DNA of 64,000 nucleotides from Petrosia ficiformis (lineage: Eukaryota; Porifera; Demospongiae; Haplosclerida; Petrosiidae), in NCBI GenBank assembly GCA_947044365.1, contig OX345636.1, positions 41,568,537 to 41,632,536 on the forward strand, read 5' to 3'. The position numbers were made by a program, and so were the translations under genes. Positions 30,406 through 59,418 of this stretch are shown here, in pieces (the first letter of the stretch is position 1; each line of letters opens with the position of its first letter). The notes beneath the pieces were generated by a model. The model searched no databases. It saw only the letters and a list, made by a program, of their open reading frames with translations, and was not told the origin of the DNA.

Positions 30406-31413
30406 TACAGGTATATACAAATATTGGGTGGCAGAAGAATCTCTTACTTCAGCAGCAACAAGCGTCTTTACTTAGTCTTGCGAGCCTGCCCCTTCGCTTG
30501 AGGAGTAAGGGTCTGGTGAACTGCCAACAAGCTATATACTTGTATTTTTTGGGTTGTAATTATTGAATTACATCACGTTGCACAACGTTAATAAATTAAA
30601 ATATGGCTAACGGTTGCATCGCAACCAAGCTGTTTTGTTGTGGAAATCAAAAAACAGTGATGGTAGGAATCCTAAGAAAGATCAGAGTAGGTCAGTTACG
30701 AGCCTATGCTGAATGTACGCTTACTGAGAAGTAAGTATACATTTTAACAGTTAAACTTAGCAGTTGCATTATAATTAAGAAAGTTAACAAATCTCTGGGC
30801 TATAACATACAATATTTCAATGTCACACTACTGACTTGATGTTTCTAACCTGTCAACTTTCTGTATAAATGATACATCCAGGAGGATCAGGATAAAACCT
30901 TCTCTGATTTTTGTAACTGAACCTTTAGTTGCCAACATAAGAGAAGTATAGGTATAACAATCATGTATAATGACAGCTCTCGAAACGGCAAAGTTTACTT
31001 TTTAGCCACTAAAATGATCATTGATGAACACTACCAGGCCAATCTACAAACACTTCTCTATCACCAGTATATATATGTTGCATAGCATAATTCCATTTTC
31101 TAGCTATAGCTCAAAAACACACAATCTGGATCCATCTTATGCTTATCATGAATATGATTAACGATAATGTTGGCAGTTACTTTTCCTCCTCAAGCGAAGG
31201 GGCTGGCTTGCGAGACTAGACTTTACTAGCCCTCCAATAAAAACCTCACAACCCAGTGGCCATTCAACAGTTTCAGCAAACACAGCAAGCTCTACAAAAA
31301 GTTCAGATGATCAAAGTTTACAACAAGTGACTCAGCAAGCCCAATTACCATCCCCTCTGCTAGAATTCACTTTGTATGTTAAAGTTTTCAATCAACATTA
31401 CAGAGTACAGTGA
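30406..31413 (+). pseudogene. Unrecognised ORF interrupted by a MITE
   Basis: If the insertion 30473-31218 and one target duplicate are removed, an open frame runs from about 30406 through VAEESLTSAATSVFT and SPPIKTSQPSGHS to LEFTLYVKVFN, with a stop at 31411. It is rich in Ser, Thr and Gln, and a Gln/Glu-rich stretch follows in another frame. Family unknown; it is probably part of an old transposon or low-complexity protein. Confidence 0.3.
30473..31218. mobile_element. MITE, 746 bp, with inverted ends and 9-bp target duplication
   Basis: The left end tagtcttgcgagcctgccc and the right end (inverted) tagtctcgcaagccagccc pair over about 33 bp. It is flanked by gtctttact and gactttact, a 9-bp duplication with one mismatch. 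It contains no ORF of note, so it is non-autonomous. Confidence 0.85.
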
Positions 31414-32330
31414 TAATTTGATGATGAAGAGCAACAATATAACATGGATGAGGAAAAACAACACAATGAGCAAGACGGTAGAGCAAAATATTGAAACAGC
31501 TGGTAACATTAATTCTATACATGCAGCTCCTTAAGTACAAAATCAGCCTTTATATATGCATTTTGGCCAAGGCAGCAACTTCACCTTGGAATTGTTAAGC
31601 ATTTCGTAATACACAACTGTCAAGTAATTTATAAATTGAACAAGACTTGCTTATACATGTTATCGAATATAAAAAAATTGTTTTAAGTCTGGGGTCGGTT
31701 ATATCTCAAACTGAGCATACTCCTGAATCTTTTATTCCAGTGAAAAGAATCTTATGCAAAGCAGCAACAACCAACATGCATCTCAAATTCCATAGTATTA
31801 GCCAAACAGCAGTTGCTTCAGTTTCTGTACATCATCCAATTATTTTGCGACCACACTATAAACTACTTGATGAAAGAGCCTCACAGATATAACAATTGCT
31901 ATAATTGTATTTATGTAACACATTAATGCAGTTAAACTTATTATATTATTATACCAATTTTATTTAGCTATTCACTACTGATACATCAGTACAGCTTGTA
32001 AAAACATAATTAATTAGCTATATACATGTAATTATTACTAGGTTGGAATGGGTCCTGTCTTTTACTATCTGGATACCTATCGATTAAATAGCAAAATAAT
32101 GCATATTATTGAATGATTAAAGCTACACTAAATGTGATTTTTTAGCATGAGCTTTCACAAGCTGTATGAGATCATTACTACACTTATGAATTCAATTACA
32201 GTTTGCCAGGCTCTTGACTAATGCTAGAACATATAGACTAGGCTAGCAATATATATAGGAGGCTCACTGCCCTTTTGATTTCTTAGAAAGTGAGTACAAC
32301 ATTCCAGGAATGACTTGTCAGAACCTTCCA
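31414..32330. other. AT-rich intergenic stretch
   Basis: Contains scattered short open frames (for example 31647-31892, 81 codons, no recognised motif) and no splice-supported exon. Nothing else stands out. Confidence 0.3.
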
Positions 32331-32445
32331 ACTTATATATATAAATATATAATTATGTATTTATGTATGTATATAATTATGTATGTATATTATATATATA
32401 TATATACATATCCCGATACGGCGAAACATCAAAGTAAACCACAGG

Positions 32446-32700
32446 GTGCTATGTCAGATATAGCACTGCGGTCAACAGATATAGCACTGCGGTCAGATAT
32501 AGCACCTGCCGTCGAAACAGACTACAAGAAAACAACGCTTACCTTCTCCAAAGTGCCGACAAAAAGGTAGGAGAAGCATCAGACATCAACAAAGGTTTTG
32601 TCTTTTGTGACATATATTGGTTATATCCCGCTACTCGTGCAATATCAGATATATAATAACCTTGCCCTCGTACCGGGATATAACCTACTATTTACTTCTG
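32446..32700. repeat. Dispersed repeat, copy 1 (GATATAGCACTGCGGTC family)
   Basis: gatatagcactgcggtc is repeated, then gacaaaaaggtaggagaagc and catcagacatcaacaaagg, ending in a palindromic ggttatatccc/gggatataacc segment. The second copy is at 33481-33715. Confidence 0.8.
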
Positions 32701-32771
32701 TATATATAGGAGGCTGGGCTGCAGTCCCTTGCCATAGCTTTAAGCAGCAAGAACCAAGATCAGCTGAATGA

Positions 32772-32984
32772 CTCAAATATAGACAGAGTTCCAGCTTCAT
32801 CAATGTATTACGTAGAATAAAAACTTGGTTACGTATGACTACTGATCAAGTTCGTCTCAAGTCATGTATGATTCTGCATGTTCATAAGTCAAGAACTGAC
32901 TCACTTCCTTTGCTGCAAATTGGTAATGAATTCATTCAGCGTAAGAGTAGTCAAATTCATATATTTGGACAATATGATCAATAA
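32772..32984 (+). pseudogene. hAT-type transposase C-terminal fragment
   Basis: 71 open codons ending at TAA 32982. It contains FINVLRRIKTWLR followed by LKSCMILHVHKSRTD, the pattern of the hAT C-terminal dimerisation region (R-I-K-T-W-L-R ... L-H-V-H-K). It ends with IFGQYDQ. Everything upstream is missing. Confidence 0.55.
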
Positions 32985-33480
32985 TGAGTCACGCATGACG
33001 TGACCACATTATGTTGTGTTGTTTTGTAAACTATTTTTTTTCCAAATGTTTAATTAAAGCTTTGTACGTATTAACACACTGAAAATCTGGGGGGGCAAAA
33101 GCCCCCCTAGCCCCCATATTATCTACACCCTTGCAACGAGAATCTCCTATGTAAGCAGCAGCCATCTTAAAGCGCAGTTGGCACATTCCTAGGCTATGGG
33201 TGTTTTGAAGTATTATAATTTAGTTTCGGTAAGTGACGTTAATTTTTCCTTGACAACCGCACTTTTTTTTACCCCCACGTACTAGTGTTATTTATTTATT
33301 TTCACGTGATAGAACGGTTCAGCACATGGAAGTTCAGAGGGGACTGAAATGTTTCATGATCATAGTAATTATACTTCAAGAATTTTATGAGGTGAGTGTA
33401 TACATATAATTTATCTATACAGTAATTTATAATTTATAGTTTTGATAATAATTTGTAAGTATAATAATATATATATATAT

Positions 33481-33706
33481 AAGATATAGCACTGCGGTCA
33501 GATATAGAACCTGCCGTCAAAACAGACTACAAGAAAACAATGCTTACCTTCTCCAAAGTGCCGACAAAAAGGTAGGAAAAGCATCAGACATCAACAAAGG
33601 TTTTGCCTTTCGTGATATATATTGGTTATATCACACCCACTCGTGCTATATCAGATTTATAAAACCCTCGCCCTTGGGCTCGGTTTTTATAAATCTGATA
33701 TAACCA

Positions 33707-33715
<9 letters not shown>
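33481..33715. repeat. Dispersed repeat, copy 2 (GATATAGCACTGCGGTC family)
   Basis: Aligns along its length with 32446-32700, including gactacaagaaaacaatgctta. It ends with a palindrome tcagatttataaaacc/ggtttttataaatctga and a TA tract. Confidence 0.8.
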
Positions 33716-33741
<26 letters not shown>

Positions 33742-33768
33742 TATATATATTATAAGTATAATAATTAT

Positions 33769-34107
33769 TCAGTTAATTGTATTAACCATACAATTCACTG
33801 AGTTATAGATCTTATTATACATAATTGTATTGTCTAGTGTATTATGTACGTGTTCACAAAGAAATGTGTCACTATTAAGTAATAATGGTGCTTTAACACA
33901 TTGTCTGTGAACCCATATCGAGCATATTTCACATTGCAGCCAGTCAATAACCTCAGTGTACGTGTTATCTTCTTCCATAAAGCATATACCACATACTGTT
34001 ATACCAGAAGAATTCATAAGTGTTGCCTTAGAGTTACTTATACCTTCTTCATTTGGTTTAGCCCAACGGCTGGTTGTGACCCTTCTTTTCTTGGTAGAAT
34101 AAATCTA
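33769..34107 (-). pseudogene. PHD-like zinc-finger C-terminal exon
   Basis: Open on the minus strand from about 34107 to 33769. It starts TKKRRVTTSRWAKPNEEG. A finger follows: CGICFMEEDN, DWLQCEICSIWVHRQCV. The C-x-x-C ... W-x-x-C-x-x-C-x-x-W-x-H-x-x-C layout is that of PHD-like fingers closing many sponge transposase genes. No catalytic part is next to it, so an orphaned terminal exon is likely. Confidence 0.5.
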
Positions 34108-34793
34108 ATTTGCTTTTCCATGTTACTGTTTGTCGCATATCGTTTTTTTTGGTAATAAAACAGATTTAGTAGCTGTTTTATCATTGATTTGGATGGCCTT
34201 AATTATTGCAATTGCAGCCCTAAGGTGAGTCGCACTCCCTTGCAATGCTAACAGAAGATAAAACATATTGATCCTGATTGCCCTATAATATGATTCTCTT
34301 GTATAGTGACTATGCATGCATTTTTCTCATTACGTTGTCAGAAATTGTCATTATCTCTTTAAAAGGTAATGCCTGGAAAGTTTTCTTTGGAGTCATATTT
34401 TCCCAGGAAAATCATAGAAATAAATGTGCAGGCATGATTAGTGTACAATCGATGTTTTAATATACCTCCTAACGTGTTTAATTAATGTAGCCCTTAATTG
34501 TTTCAATGATAAAACATTAGATTTGTTTTGTACAATTACCTGTAATTCCACTTGTAGATGTGATTGATAATCACTTCGAGAGTGTAATCCATTGCATCTC
34601 ACTAAAGCATATGGTAGTTATAAGTTGCAATTACTTTCTATATTATTATTTTAACTACATTGTACCTATTGTTTTTATTCCTATATTTGTCAGTTTATGA
34701 AACAGCAGTTTATAATAATAATAGTGTATATATTATAATTATAATCTTTTTTAACAGTTAATTGTTCATTTACCTAATACTTGACTCCTTTAG

Positions 34794-34876
34794 AAACCTC
34801 ACAAGAAATTCATGAGCATCTTCTTGCTGATTATGCTGCCAGTGTGGAAGTATTCCTTCAAGAGGAGATCTTGTAA
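34794..34876 (+). CDS. Candidate short terminal exon
   Basis: After a ctcctttag acceptor, 83 bases open in phase 1 and ending with TAA. It reads TSQEIHEHLLADYAASVEVF and then LQEEIL, an amphipathic helix. No upstream exon was identified, so this remains a candidate only. Confidence 0.25.
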
Positions 34877-35402
34877 AATTATATATATATATGTTTTCAT
34901 GTACAAAATTATCTTACGGTTAAGCATTCTGTGTATTTGTGTTGCAGATATAGTCCCAGTCTTTTGCATAGTACTTTCTTTCAGAAAGCAAACTGCACAA
35001 AAGTCTTTGCTGCTTTAAAGTGTATAATAAGTATAATTATGTATTTTTGCATTTATAATAACATTTTGTACAATAGCACTAATAAACAGTTTTTCTTACT
35101 ACACTCCTGATGCATAAATAGACGTTTACAAAAGTCTGGATTGTGCACAAGACACTGAACAGCTGCATTTAAGAAACAGGTGTTACCCAGATTTTGCAGT
35201 CCAGCTCCAACCTCAGGAAAAGTGGACTAGATTTTGGAAGACTACGCTTAGCGCTTATAAGTGCACATTTAGGTGGGATTGCCCACGAATGTGCCAGAGT
35301 AATAGGGTTGTCTTTCAACATTAAAAGAAGCTAATGCTTCATCAAGACAACGCACAAATGGTCCATCTTCTTTCTCAAATTTTGTTAAAGTTCTTTCTTG
35401 TT

Positions 35403-35738
35403 TTATCTTCTTTTCCTAGTGAGATTTACAATGTATAGTTGTTTATAGAAAGTATTTTGTGTGACAGTATAGCTTACTAGTTCAGCTATTAGTCTGTTGT
35501 TGTAAATTATCACCTCTTCAATTTGTTGTGTCTGATTTATTGGAGCTACCAACGTTTTTAGCTGCTCTGCAGCAGTTACCTCTTTCTGAGCAGTTTCTAA
35601 TTGATCTTTTAATTTAGAAAGTGTAATAGTAGCGATTTTAAATTTCTGAAAAGCTGTTGTGGAACTTTCTGTTTTTGAGTTACTCTCAGATGCAAGCATT
35701 TGATCAAGTACATGACAGTCTTCTAAGAATGTAAACAT
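35403..35738 (-). CDS. Unrecognised coiled-coil ORF (111 aa)
   Basis: An intact ORF with heptad-like stretches (KIATITLSKLKDQLETAQKE, then LVAPINQTQQIEEVIIYNNR). It is probably an exon or a transposon product. No family is recognised. It lies just left of the truncated RTE copy. Confidence 0.35.
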   Translation of the reverse strand: MFTFLEDCHVLDQMLASESNSKTESSTTAFQKFKIATITLSKLKDQLETAQKEVTAAEQLKTLVAPINQTQQIEEVIIYNNRLIAELVSYTVTQNTFYKQLYIVNLTRKRR

Positions 35739-36055
35739 TCAGTGGAATATTCCAAGTGAAATATGTAAGCCTGGTAAGCAGACCTACATGTACATGTACA
35801 ATTGTTTGAAATATCATCAGCTTGTATTTTTATATATACCCGAGACAGAGGAATCCTAAACAATGGTTTTCTAACAACGTTGTTGAATGTTTTAGCATTT
35901 CTAAGGTTGCCTCCAGAACTTATAAACTTTTTGTAATCTTCAAAAATAGATTCTGTTGTTCGATGAACTATATATAGCAGATATCGATGGTAATTGTATA
36001 TCTTCTTTAGTACATAGGCACCATATAGTCTGGCGTAGCCACACCCTCCTCTATG

Positions 36056-38133
36056 CGAAGAGTTTTTGAGACTTGCGGATGCAGCTAACCTACTTATAGC
36101 GAACACAAGGTTTACAAAAAATGAAAGCCAGCTTATTACGTGTACCAAAGTGGCGGCAGAGACTCTCAAATTGATTTCATTTTAGTTGGTGCATGTGAGG
36201 CCAGAAACATTTTAGATTGCAAGACCCTCCCATATGAACGTGCGACAACTCAACACTGGCTTTTGGTTATGGATATGAAGAAATCAGCTGAGGTGAAAAG
36301 AAAACCAAAAGTGGCAATAAGTAGAATCAAGTGGTGGAAGTTGAAAGAGGTTCAAATCAAAGAGGCTTTTCGCTCCAAAATGTCGGAAAGAGAGTATGCA
36401 AATTGGGAAGAACTGGAAAGTGCACTGAAGGCAGCTGGTAGACAAGTGTGCGGTATGACGAAAGGCGGTACCTTCAGAGGAAATGAGACTTGGTGGTGGG
36501 ATGAGGAAGTCAAAGATGCGCAAAGTAAAAAAGGAAGCATATAAGCAATGGAAGAAGGAAGGAACTGAGGAATGGAAGAGAGTCTACTCTGAATTCAAAA
36601 GGGCAGCAAAGAATGCAGTGGCAATCAAGAAGGCGAAAGTGATGGAAGATCTTTATAACAAGCTTGACTCATGTGAAGGAGAGAAGATGGTGTATCGAGT
36701 GGCAAGAGGACGAGATCAAAGAACACGGGACAATATCGAAGGATACTACATGAAGGACACCATGGGAGAGCTACTCATTTCCCCAGAGGAAAATTGTTAA
36801 AGGTGGCGTGAGTACTTTTGTACACTGCTGAATGAAGAAAGACCGCATATCAACTGGGCGCTGGGGGAACCATTGGAAATGGACGTGGAAGAGATAACGG
36901 CAAGTGAAGTCAGTATGCACCTCTCTAAGATGGCAAATAATAAAGCAGTTGAAACCGACGATATCCCGGTGGAGGCCAGCCATCAAAGCAGCTAAGATAC
37001 CTGCGATGATCGCGAAACTGTTTAACGGCATGTTGAACAACTCGATGGTACCAGACAATTGGCGTCAAAGTATCTTAGCACCTGTTTTCAAACGGAAAGG
37101 AGATCACCGGGAATGTGGCAACTATAGAGGCATCAAAGTGTTGTGTCATGCATTCAAACGTTTTGAATGAATTTTAAATGCAAGACTTCACGGAATCACT
37201 ACAATCACTGAGGGTCAGTTCAGTTTCAGACCAGGAATGTCCACAACAGACCCGGCATTTGTTATTCGTCTACATCTGGAAGATAGAATGCGAGAACAAA
37301 AGGATTTCCGTGCTGTGTTCGTCGACCTTGAGAAAGCCTATGACACAGTTCCTCGCATGTTGACTTTGAGAAGAAGGAGGGTTCCGGAGAAGTATGTGCT
37401 CCTCATTGAAGACATGTACCGCAATAGCACAACGGCGGTCAGAACAAAGCATAGTGATGCAGAAAGCTTTGAAGTATCAGTAGGTCTCCACCAAGGGTCG
37501 GCTCTGAGCCCATACCTCTTCATTATCTTTCTTGACGAGATTGCAAAGTCTCTTTCAGAGCAGGGATCGGATTCCAACCTGGAGCTGCTGTATGCTGATG
37601 ATTTAGTCATTACAGGAAACAGCAAGGACAAATTGGAAAGAAGGTTAGAAGAGTGGAGAAGCAAACTGGAAACCCACGGTCTTCGGATAAGTAGAAGAAA
37701 GACGGTACTGTTGAGTACAGTGAATGGTGAAGAGATTGAGTTGCAAGGAGAGCAGCTGGCTTCAGTGGATGCGTTTCGCTACCTCGGAACGATTCTCCAC
37801 ACTTCTGCCGAATCGAGCCATGACATGAAAGCCAAAATGCAAGCTGGATGGAAAAATTGGAGAAAAGTTACAGGTGTTCTCTGTGACAACAAGATGTTGA
37901 TACGCCTAAAAAGCAAAATCTTCAAGACGGTAGTGAGACCCACAATGCTCTACCATTCTGAGCTTTGGGCCCCAAAGGCAGCGGACTTACAGTCTCTCCA
38001 AGCCGCAGAAATGAGAATGCTCAGGTGGACCTTGGGGAAGTCAAGGAAAGACCACATCAAAAACGAAGACGTCAAGCGGAGTCTGATGGTTGAGCCTATC
38101 GGTTCAGCAATCGAAACTAACAGACTGAAGTGG
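36056..38133 (+). mobile_element. RTE-clade LINE, copy 1, truncated at both ends
   Basis: Homologous to 59572-61579 of the full copy, about 95% alike by eye. It contains the end of the endonuclease domain (SGGRDSQIDFILV, then TTQHWLLVMDM) and most of the reverse transcriptase. A 14-base insertion sits at 36083 (taacctacttatag). In-frame stops and slips at about 36545, 36797 and 37168 make it non-functional. It ends abruptly at aagtggttatat, without the 3' tail. Confidence 0.85.
36144..36800 (+). pseudogene. RTE ORF: endonuclease C-terminus and linker (broken)
   Basis: Frames at 36140-36544 and 36483-36800 together cover the end of the AP-endonuclease and the Lys/Glu-rich linker (VKKEAYKQWKKEGTEEWKR), with a frame slip near 36520 and a TAA at 36798 where the other copy has a sense codon. 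Confidence 0.75.
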
Positions 38134-38142
38134 TTATATTAG
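37237..38142 (+). pseudogene. RTE reverse transcriptase (301 codons open)
   Basis: The core RT motifs are intact: FRAVFVDLEKAYDTV (motif A), GLHQGSALSPYLF (motif B) and LLYADDLVITG (motif C with both catalytic Asp). The thumb region follows, with LSTVNGEEIELQGEQL and the RYLGTI segment. It ends in unrelated sequence after NRLKWL. Confidence 0.88.
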
Positions 38143-38703
38143 TGAAGTTCATTAGTTAAGTTATGGGGTTATAACTTCTATAAAAGTAATCATGGAAATA
38201 TCTCATAGGCATAGTTTAGGCTTCAATGAAGCTATTCTCTGATTCTAAAAGTGATACCCATAAAACTTCAATTATAAACTTTTGCCATTATAAATGTTAC
38301 ATGTAGTCAACATTTGCGATTTTGTTTATTGCATTCTTCAGTGATATGATTGGAGATAACTTGATATAAGTCTACAGAAGTGAGAGTATTCAATGAGAGT
38401 ACATAATCATTATTGATTTTACTTATTATTCCTATTTCCCATCATATTATTACAAACAGGCCCTGTATGGAATATGCTGGTCAATATCTATAAAAGATTG
38501 GACGAAGCACACAGCTATATGTATATAGAAAACATAACAATTAAGAACTATAAATAATTATAAAACATATCAACAATTAGTAAATGTCTCATAAAATATA
38601 TTATAACAACTATCATCATTAGATAATATTAAGATTTGTAAGGAACATGGTTTTGTGGGTTATATGGCATTAGTATCTGGGACAGTTTCACAAAGATGCT
38701 GAT

Positions 38704-56219
<17,516 letters not shown>

Positions 56220-56239
56220 TATTTTAAAATATTACTAAT

Positions 56240-56945
56240 CAGGGACTGCTAGTACTTGTCTTGCTATTATATATATCGTCTGTGCGAGTGCTGTACAAGA
56301 AGTATATATATATATATATATTGCTCGAGGGGTGGGGTCGAGAAGCTATAGATGTTTCGAATCTGTTCATTAGTGTTGTAAACAACATCCGGAAATTACA
56401 GGATGTGGTACCATATTGAAAATATACAATTGTCGGTTCAGGCGTCATAGTCCTATAAAGTACTTCTACATCACCGCTTTGGCGTCGAGAATGTGCTTAT
56501 CAGGCTGAGTTTGGTATTCCCCGAAACTAATCATAACAATTTTAATTCTTTGATTAGTGGTGTGTATAATACATATTTATTTTCACTGTTATCATTATGA
56601 ACATTCCCTTGAACTTGACTGGAAGGAACGAATCGCTCAAAAGCTTATTGGGGAATTCTTTCCAGACATGCTTAACTGAGGTGTGTTATGTTATACAAAG
56701 TATGTCAGCACACCAGAAATGATCAACTCTATAGCTAATGCAGTTCACCAATGAAAAGATGTACTGTGAACCAACGATCTATAATACAAATTCTGCAGCC
56801 ATTACTATATTGTAATTGAAAAGCTATTCATAATGTAATTGATATCCAAATTAATCATTAATCATTAATCATTAAGTATTGTCTTGCTATTATATCGTTT
56901 GTGCGAGTGCTGTACAGCTAGCACGAGGGGTGGGGTCAAGAAGCA
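56240..56945. repeat. Upstream region with a local duplication
   Basis: The word string cttgtcttgctattatat ... gtgcgagtgctgtaca ... gaggggtggggtc occurs at 56249-56340 and 56879-56936. It lies just upstream of the SRCR receptor start (promoter side) and next to the ankyrin exon. No TATA box or initiator could be assigned. Confidence 0.55.
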
Positions 56946-57000
56946 CGAAGCGTACGTAGCCCGAGCAAAATCGCCGCGTGCTTTAATAAACAATGCTTAC

Positions 57001-57396
57001 TTGAAAGAAATTCGAGATACTCTATAACACGGTCATGTCCTTCATGTCTAGCGATATCTTGGGGGTGTTTAGCTAAATCCAACGTGGTTTCGTTATTCCA
57101 GTTCTTGCAGCTTGGATCACAATTGCACTCTGTTATCAGGTATTTTACAATGTCTGGATGTCCGTATTCACTGGACCAATGCAACGGTGAAGTGTCGTAA
57201 TCATTCCTGCAGTCAGGATTGAAAGCATATGTAGTTGAAGGGCTTCAAACCAACCACGATAAGCAGCAAAATGAAGAATGGTGGTGTTATACCAGTACTT
57301 CATTTCACGAGGGTCTCCTTTCATTTTCCTTAATCCTTCAATAGCTTCTTTTTCTTGACCATACCGAAAAGCATCATAACAATTCTGATCAACCAT
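57001..57396 (-). pseudogene. Ankyrin-repeat exon with one frameshift
   Basis: It starts MVDQNCYDAFRYGQEKEAIE at 57396. Ankyrin repeat 1 has TTILHFAAYRGWFEALQL, and after a one-base slip near 57235 repeat 2 has TSPLHWSSEYGHPDIVKYLI. It continues with TTLDLAKHPQDIARHEGHDR and ends at a gtaagc donor (57000). No downstream exon is visible before the SRCR gene. It is either a pseudogene or a sequence error in an otherwise good exon. Confidence 0.7.
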
Positions 57397-57539
57397 ACCT
57401 GTGCGGTGGAAGTATTAACAACTTATGCAGCGAAATTTTAGTTCAATTATAGCACAATTTTCTTTGTGTTCACAGGTTTGTCTTGTCCGTCTCGTTCATA
57501 GCCTGGTGGGAGGAAATGTCAGTTCTGACGAAAGTGCAT

Positions 57540-58735
57540 CACTTTTTATTTTTGTATTTATGGTTGTATACCAGTCCCGGCCATTTAGAAAATGTCCACA
57601 TTGCCAATTTGAGATTCCAATACGCACTAGAGCCTTGAATTTGTCTGTATTGGCTTTATAGGTTTTTATAGCTTTCTACTTTTTTAACTAAAATCTTAAC
57701 AACATTTTCCTGATAATATTGTGTATTCTGGCTTAACTTTACATTTTACCAGGAAACCACAATGTTTACATTTTTTTTTGGAATCCTGATTTACATAGGT
57801 TTTTTTTACTAGGTATCAAATGCACAAATGTAGCGCATATTGCAAACAAAGTTTAGTAGTAATTTCATTACCAAATGCAGATTTGCCAGGTCTGTGTGAA
57901 AGTGCTACCTTAAATTGTGTGGAAGAAGGTCTTAAGTTGCACCATAAAATATAACAACTGACACATTCAGCTAGATTTAGAGGTTAGAGTCAATGACTAT
58001 AATCCTCTCATACTAATGCTTTGGAAAGCAAATATGGATATCCAGTTTGTTGCTCTTTAGCTCTTGCCCACTATGTTAGTGGTTGTGTTACAAAAGCAGA
58101 AAGAGCAAGAGGTATGGCAAGAAGTAAGTGAAAACCATAGTATTTATTGTCAACTTTGAAGCTTTGGCATTCAAAGTTTACGTTCTCGAGAGTGTGGTCT
58201 ATATGAGGCTAGTGATTTGCTTGGTGATCACGTCTCTGTGAAAAATCTGTCCCAATGATGTGAACAGATGTTTCATTGCCTCATAAAAGAAACCGTAGAT
58301 TGAAGAATTACAAAGTGTTGAAAAAAAATGGCAAAGGATAATGCAGAGACAGAAAAAATCTTTGAGGAAAAATTCATAGACTCTTATTATCCTCAAAGAC
58401 CACACTCTCTTACTTCTCTTTGTTCCTTTTAGAGATGAGGGTAGTTTGCTTCTGTTGAATGAAACAGGTTAAAGAAGCTTTTAATTGCCGCTTACCCACT
58501 AATGTTGACTGCTCTGGTTACCATGATAAATTGCAGAAAATGTTATAAGCTCAGTCTAACATTGAAAACATCAATCAGGCTAGGCAAGCTGATGGCATAG
58601 AAGAGAAAGTAAACAAAGATGACGACCCACAGTTATTGAGTGAAGCTAAAACAGTTATGAAAGAAGTGGTTGAAATTAATGCTAATAGTGATAATTTCAG
58701 TCACTGTGTCAACCATTATGCTTAGTATACAATGG
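57540..58735 (+). pseudogene. Helitron-like relic (zinc ribbon and helicase-protein segments)
   Basis: It starts with a hydrophobic stretch and zinc-ribbon start RPFRKCPHCQFEIP, similar to the ORF at 8233. Further downstream, frames separated by stops read RSRECGLYEASDLL (about 58180), AETEKIFEENFIDSYYPQRP (58345), PFRDEGSLLLLNETG (58430), PTNVDCSGYHDKLQKM (58495) and DDDPQLLSEAKTVMKEVVE (58624). From memory these segments occur in this order in PIF1-helicase proteins of sponge Helitrons. Heavily degraded. Confidence 0.5.
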
Positions 58736-59073
58736 CTTTAATATTAATAATTATTATATTCATGCATTACTATAAGAATGTATTTGCTCACAAATTGTAT
58801 TACTATGCTTATGATTACAATAACTTCGCCATAGCCGGTCCCAAGCCCGGTTGAGAAAGAAGGAGGGTTGGTGTCAGGAAGGGCATCCGACTGTAAAAAT
58901 CTCGCCCAACTAATTCTATGACAAGTTCGTTATCTACTACTGCACATAGGACTAGGGCGTACCCTGTAAGCGACGCGCATCACCCCCGCCTGAGTGGTGT
59001 GGTAAATGGACAAGGGCTACCGTGGAGAAACTGGTGACCGCGGCTAAAGAAGCAAGCCGGAAACTACAGGAGT

Positions 59074-59418
59074 ATGTGGCATATCGACACGTGGAATGTG
59101 GGATCACTGACTGGTCGTAGTGCAGAGATCGCTGATACTCTAGCAAGAAGAAGGGTGGATGTGTCTTGTTTCCAAGAGACATGTTGGAAAAGCAATAAGG
59201 CTCATGAAATTGGTCATGGCTACATATTGTTCTTAGACAGTGGTGCGTTGAATGGTAGAAATGGCGTGGGAATAGCAGTAAAAATTGAGCTTATCCCTCA
59301 TGTGGTTGAAGTTAATAGAGTTAACGATCACCTGATATGGTTGAAGCTTGTGGAAAGCATGACCAAACAACTGTTCACCATCATTTCAGCATATGCACCT
59401 CAAGTGGGCCTAAATTAA
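59074..59418 (+). pseudogene. RTE endonuclease N-terminal part
   Basis: Contains TWNVGSLTGRSAEIADTL, VSCFQETCWK (catalytic E), NGVGIAVK and FTIISAYAPQVG, a normal start for an APE-type endonuclease. A premature TAA follows at 59416. The next segment (ILAGDLS) continues in another frame. Confidence 0.88.

Noticed and set aside
36284..36523. Minus-strand ORFs over the RTE copies (also 36352-36540, 37338-37664, 59778-60044, 60294-60536, 60683-60916)
   Set aside because: Antisense of the RTE coding region; the same shadows appear in both copies.
58199..58405. Minus-strand 68-codon ORF
   Set aside because: Antisense of the Helitron-like relic.
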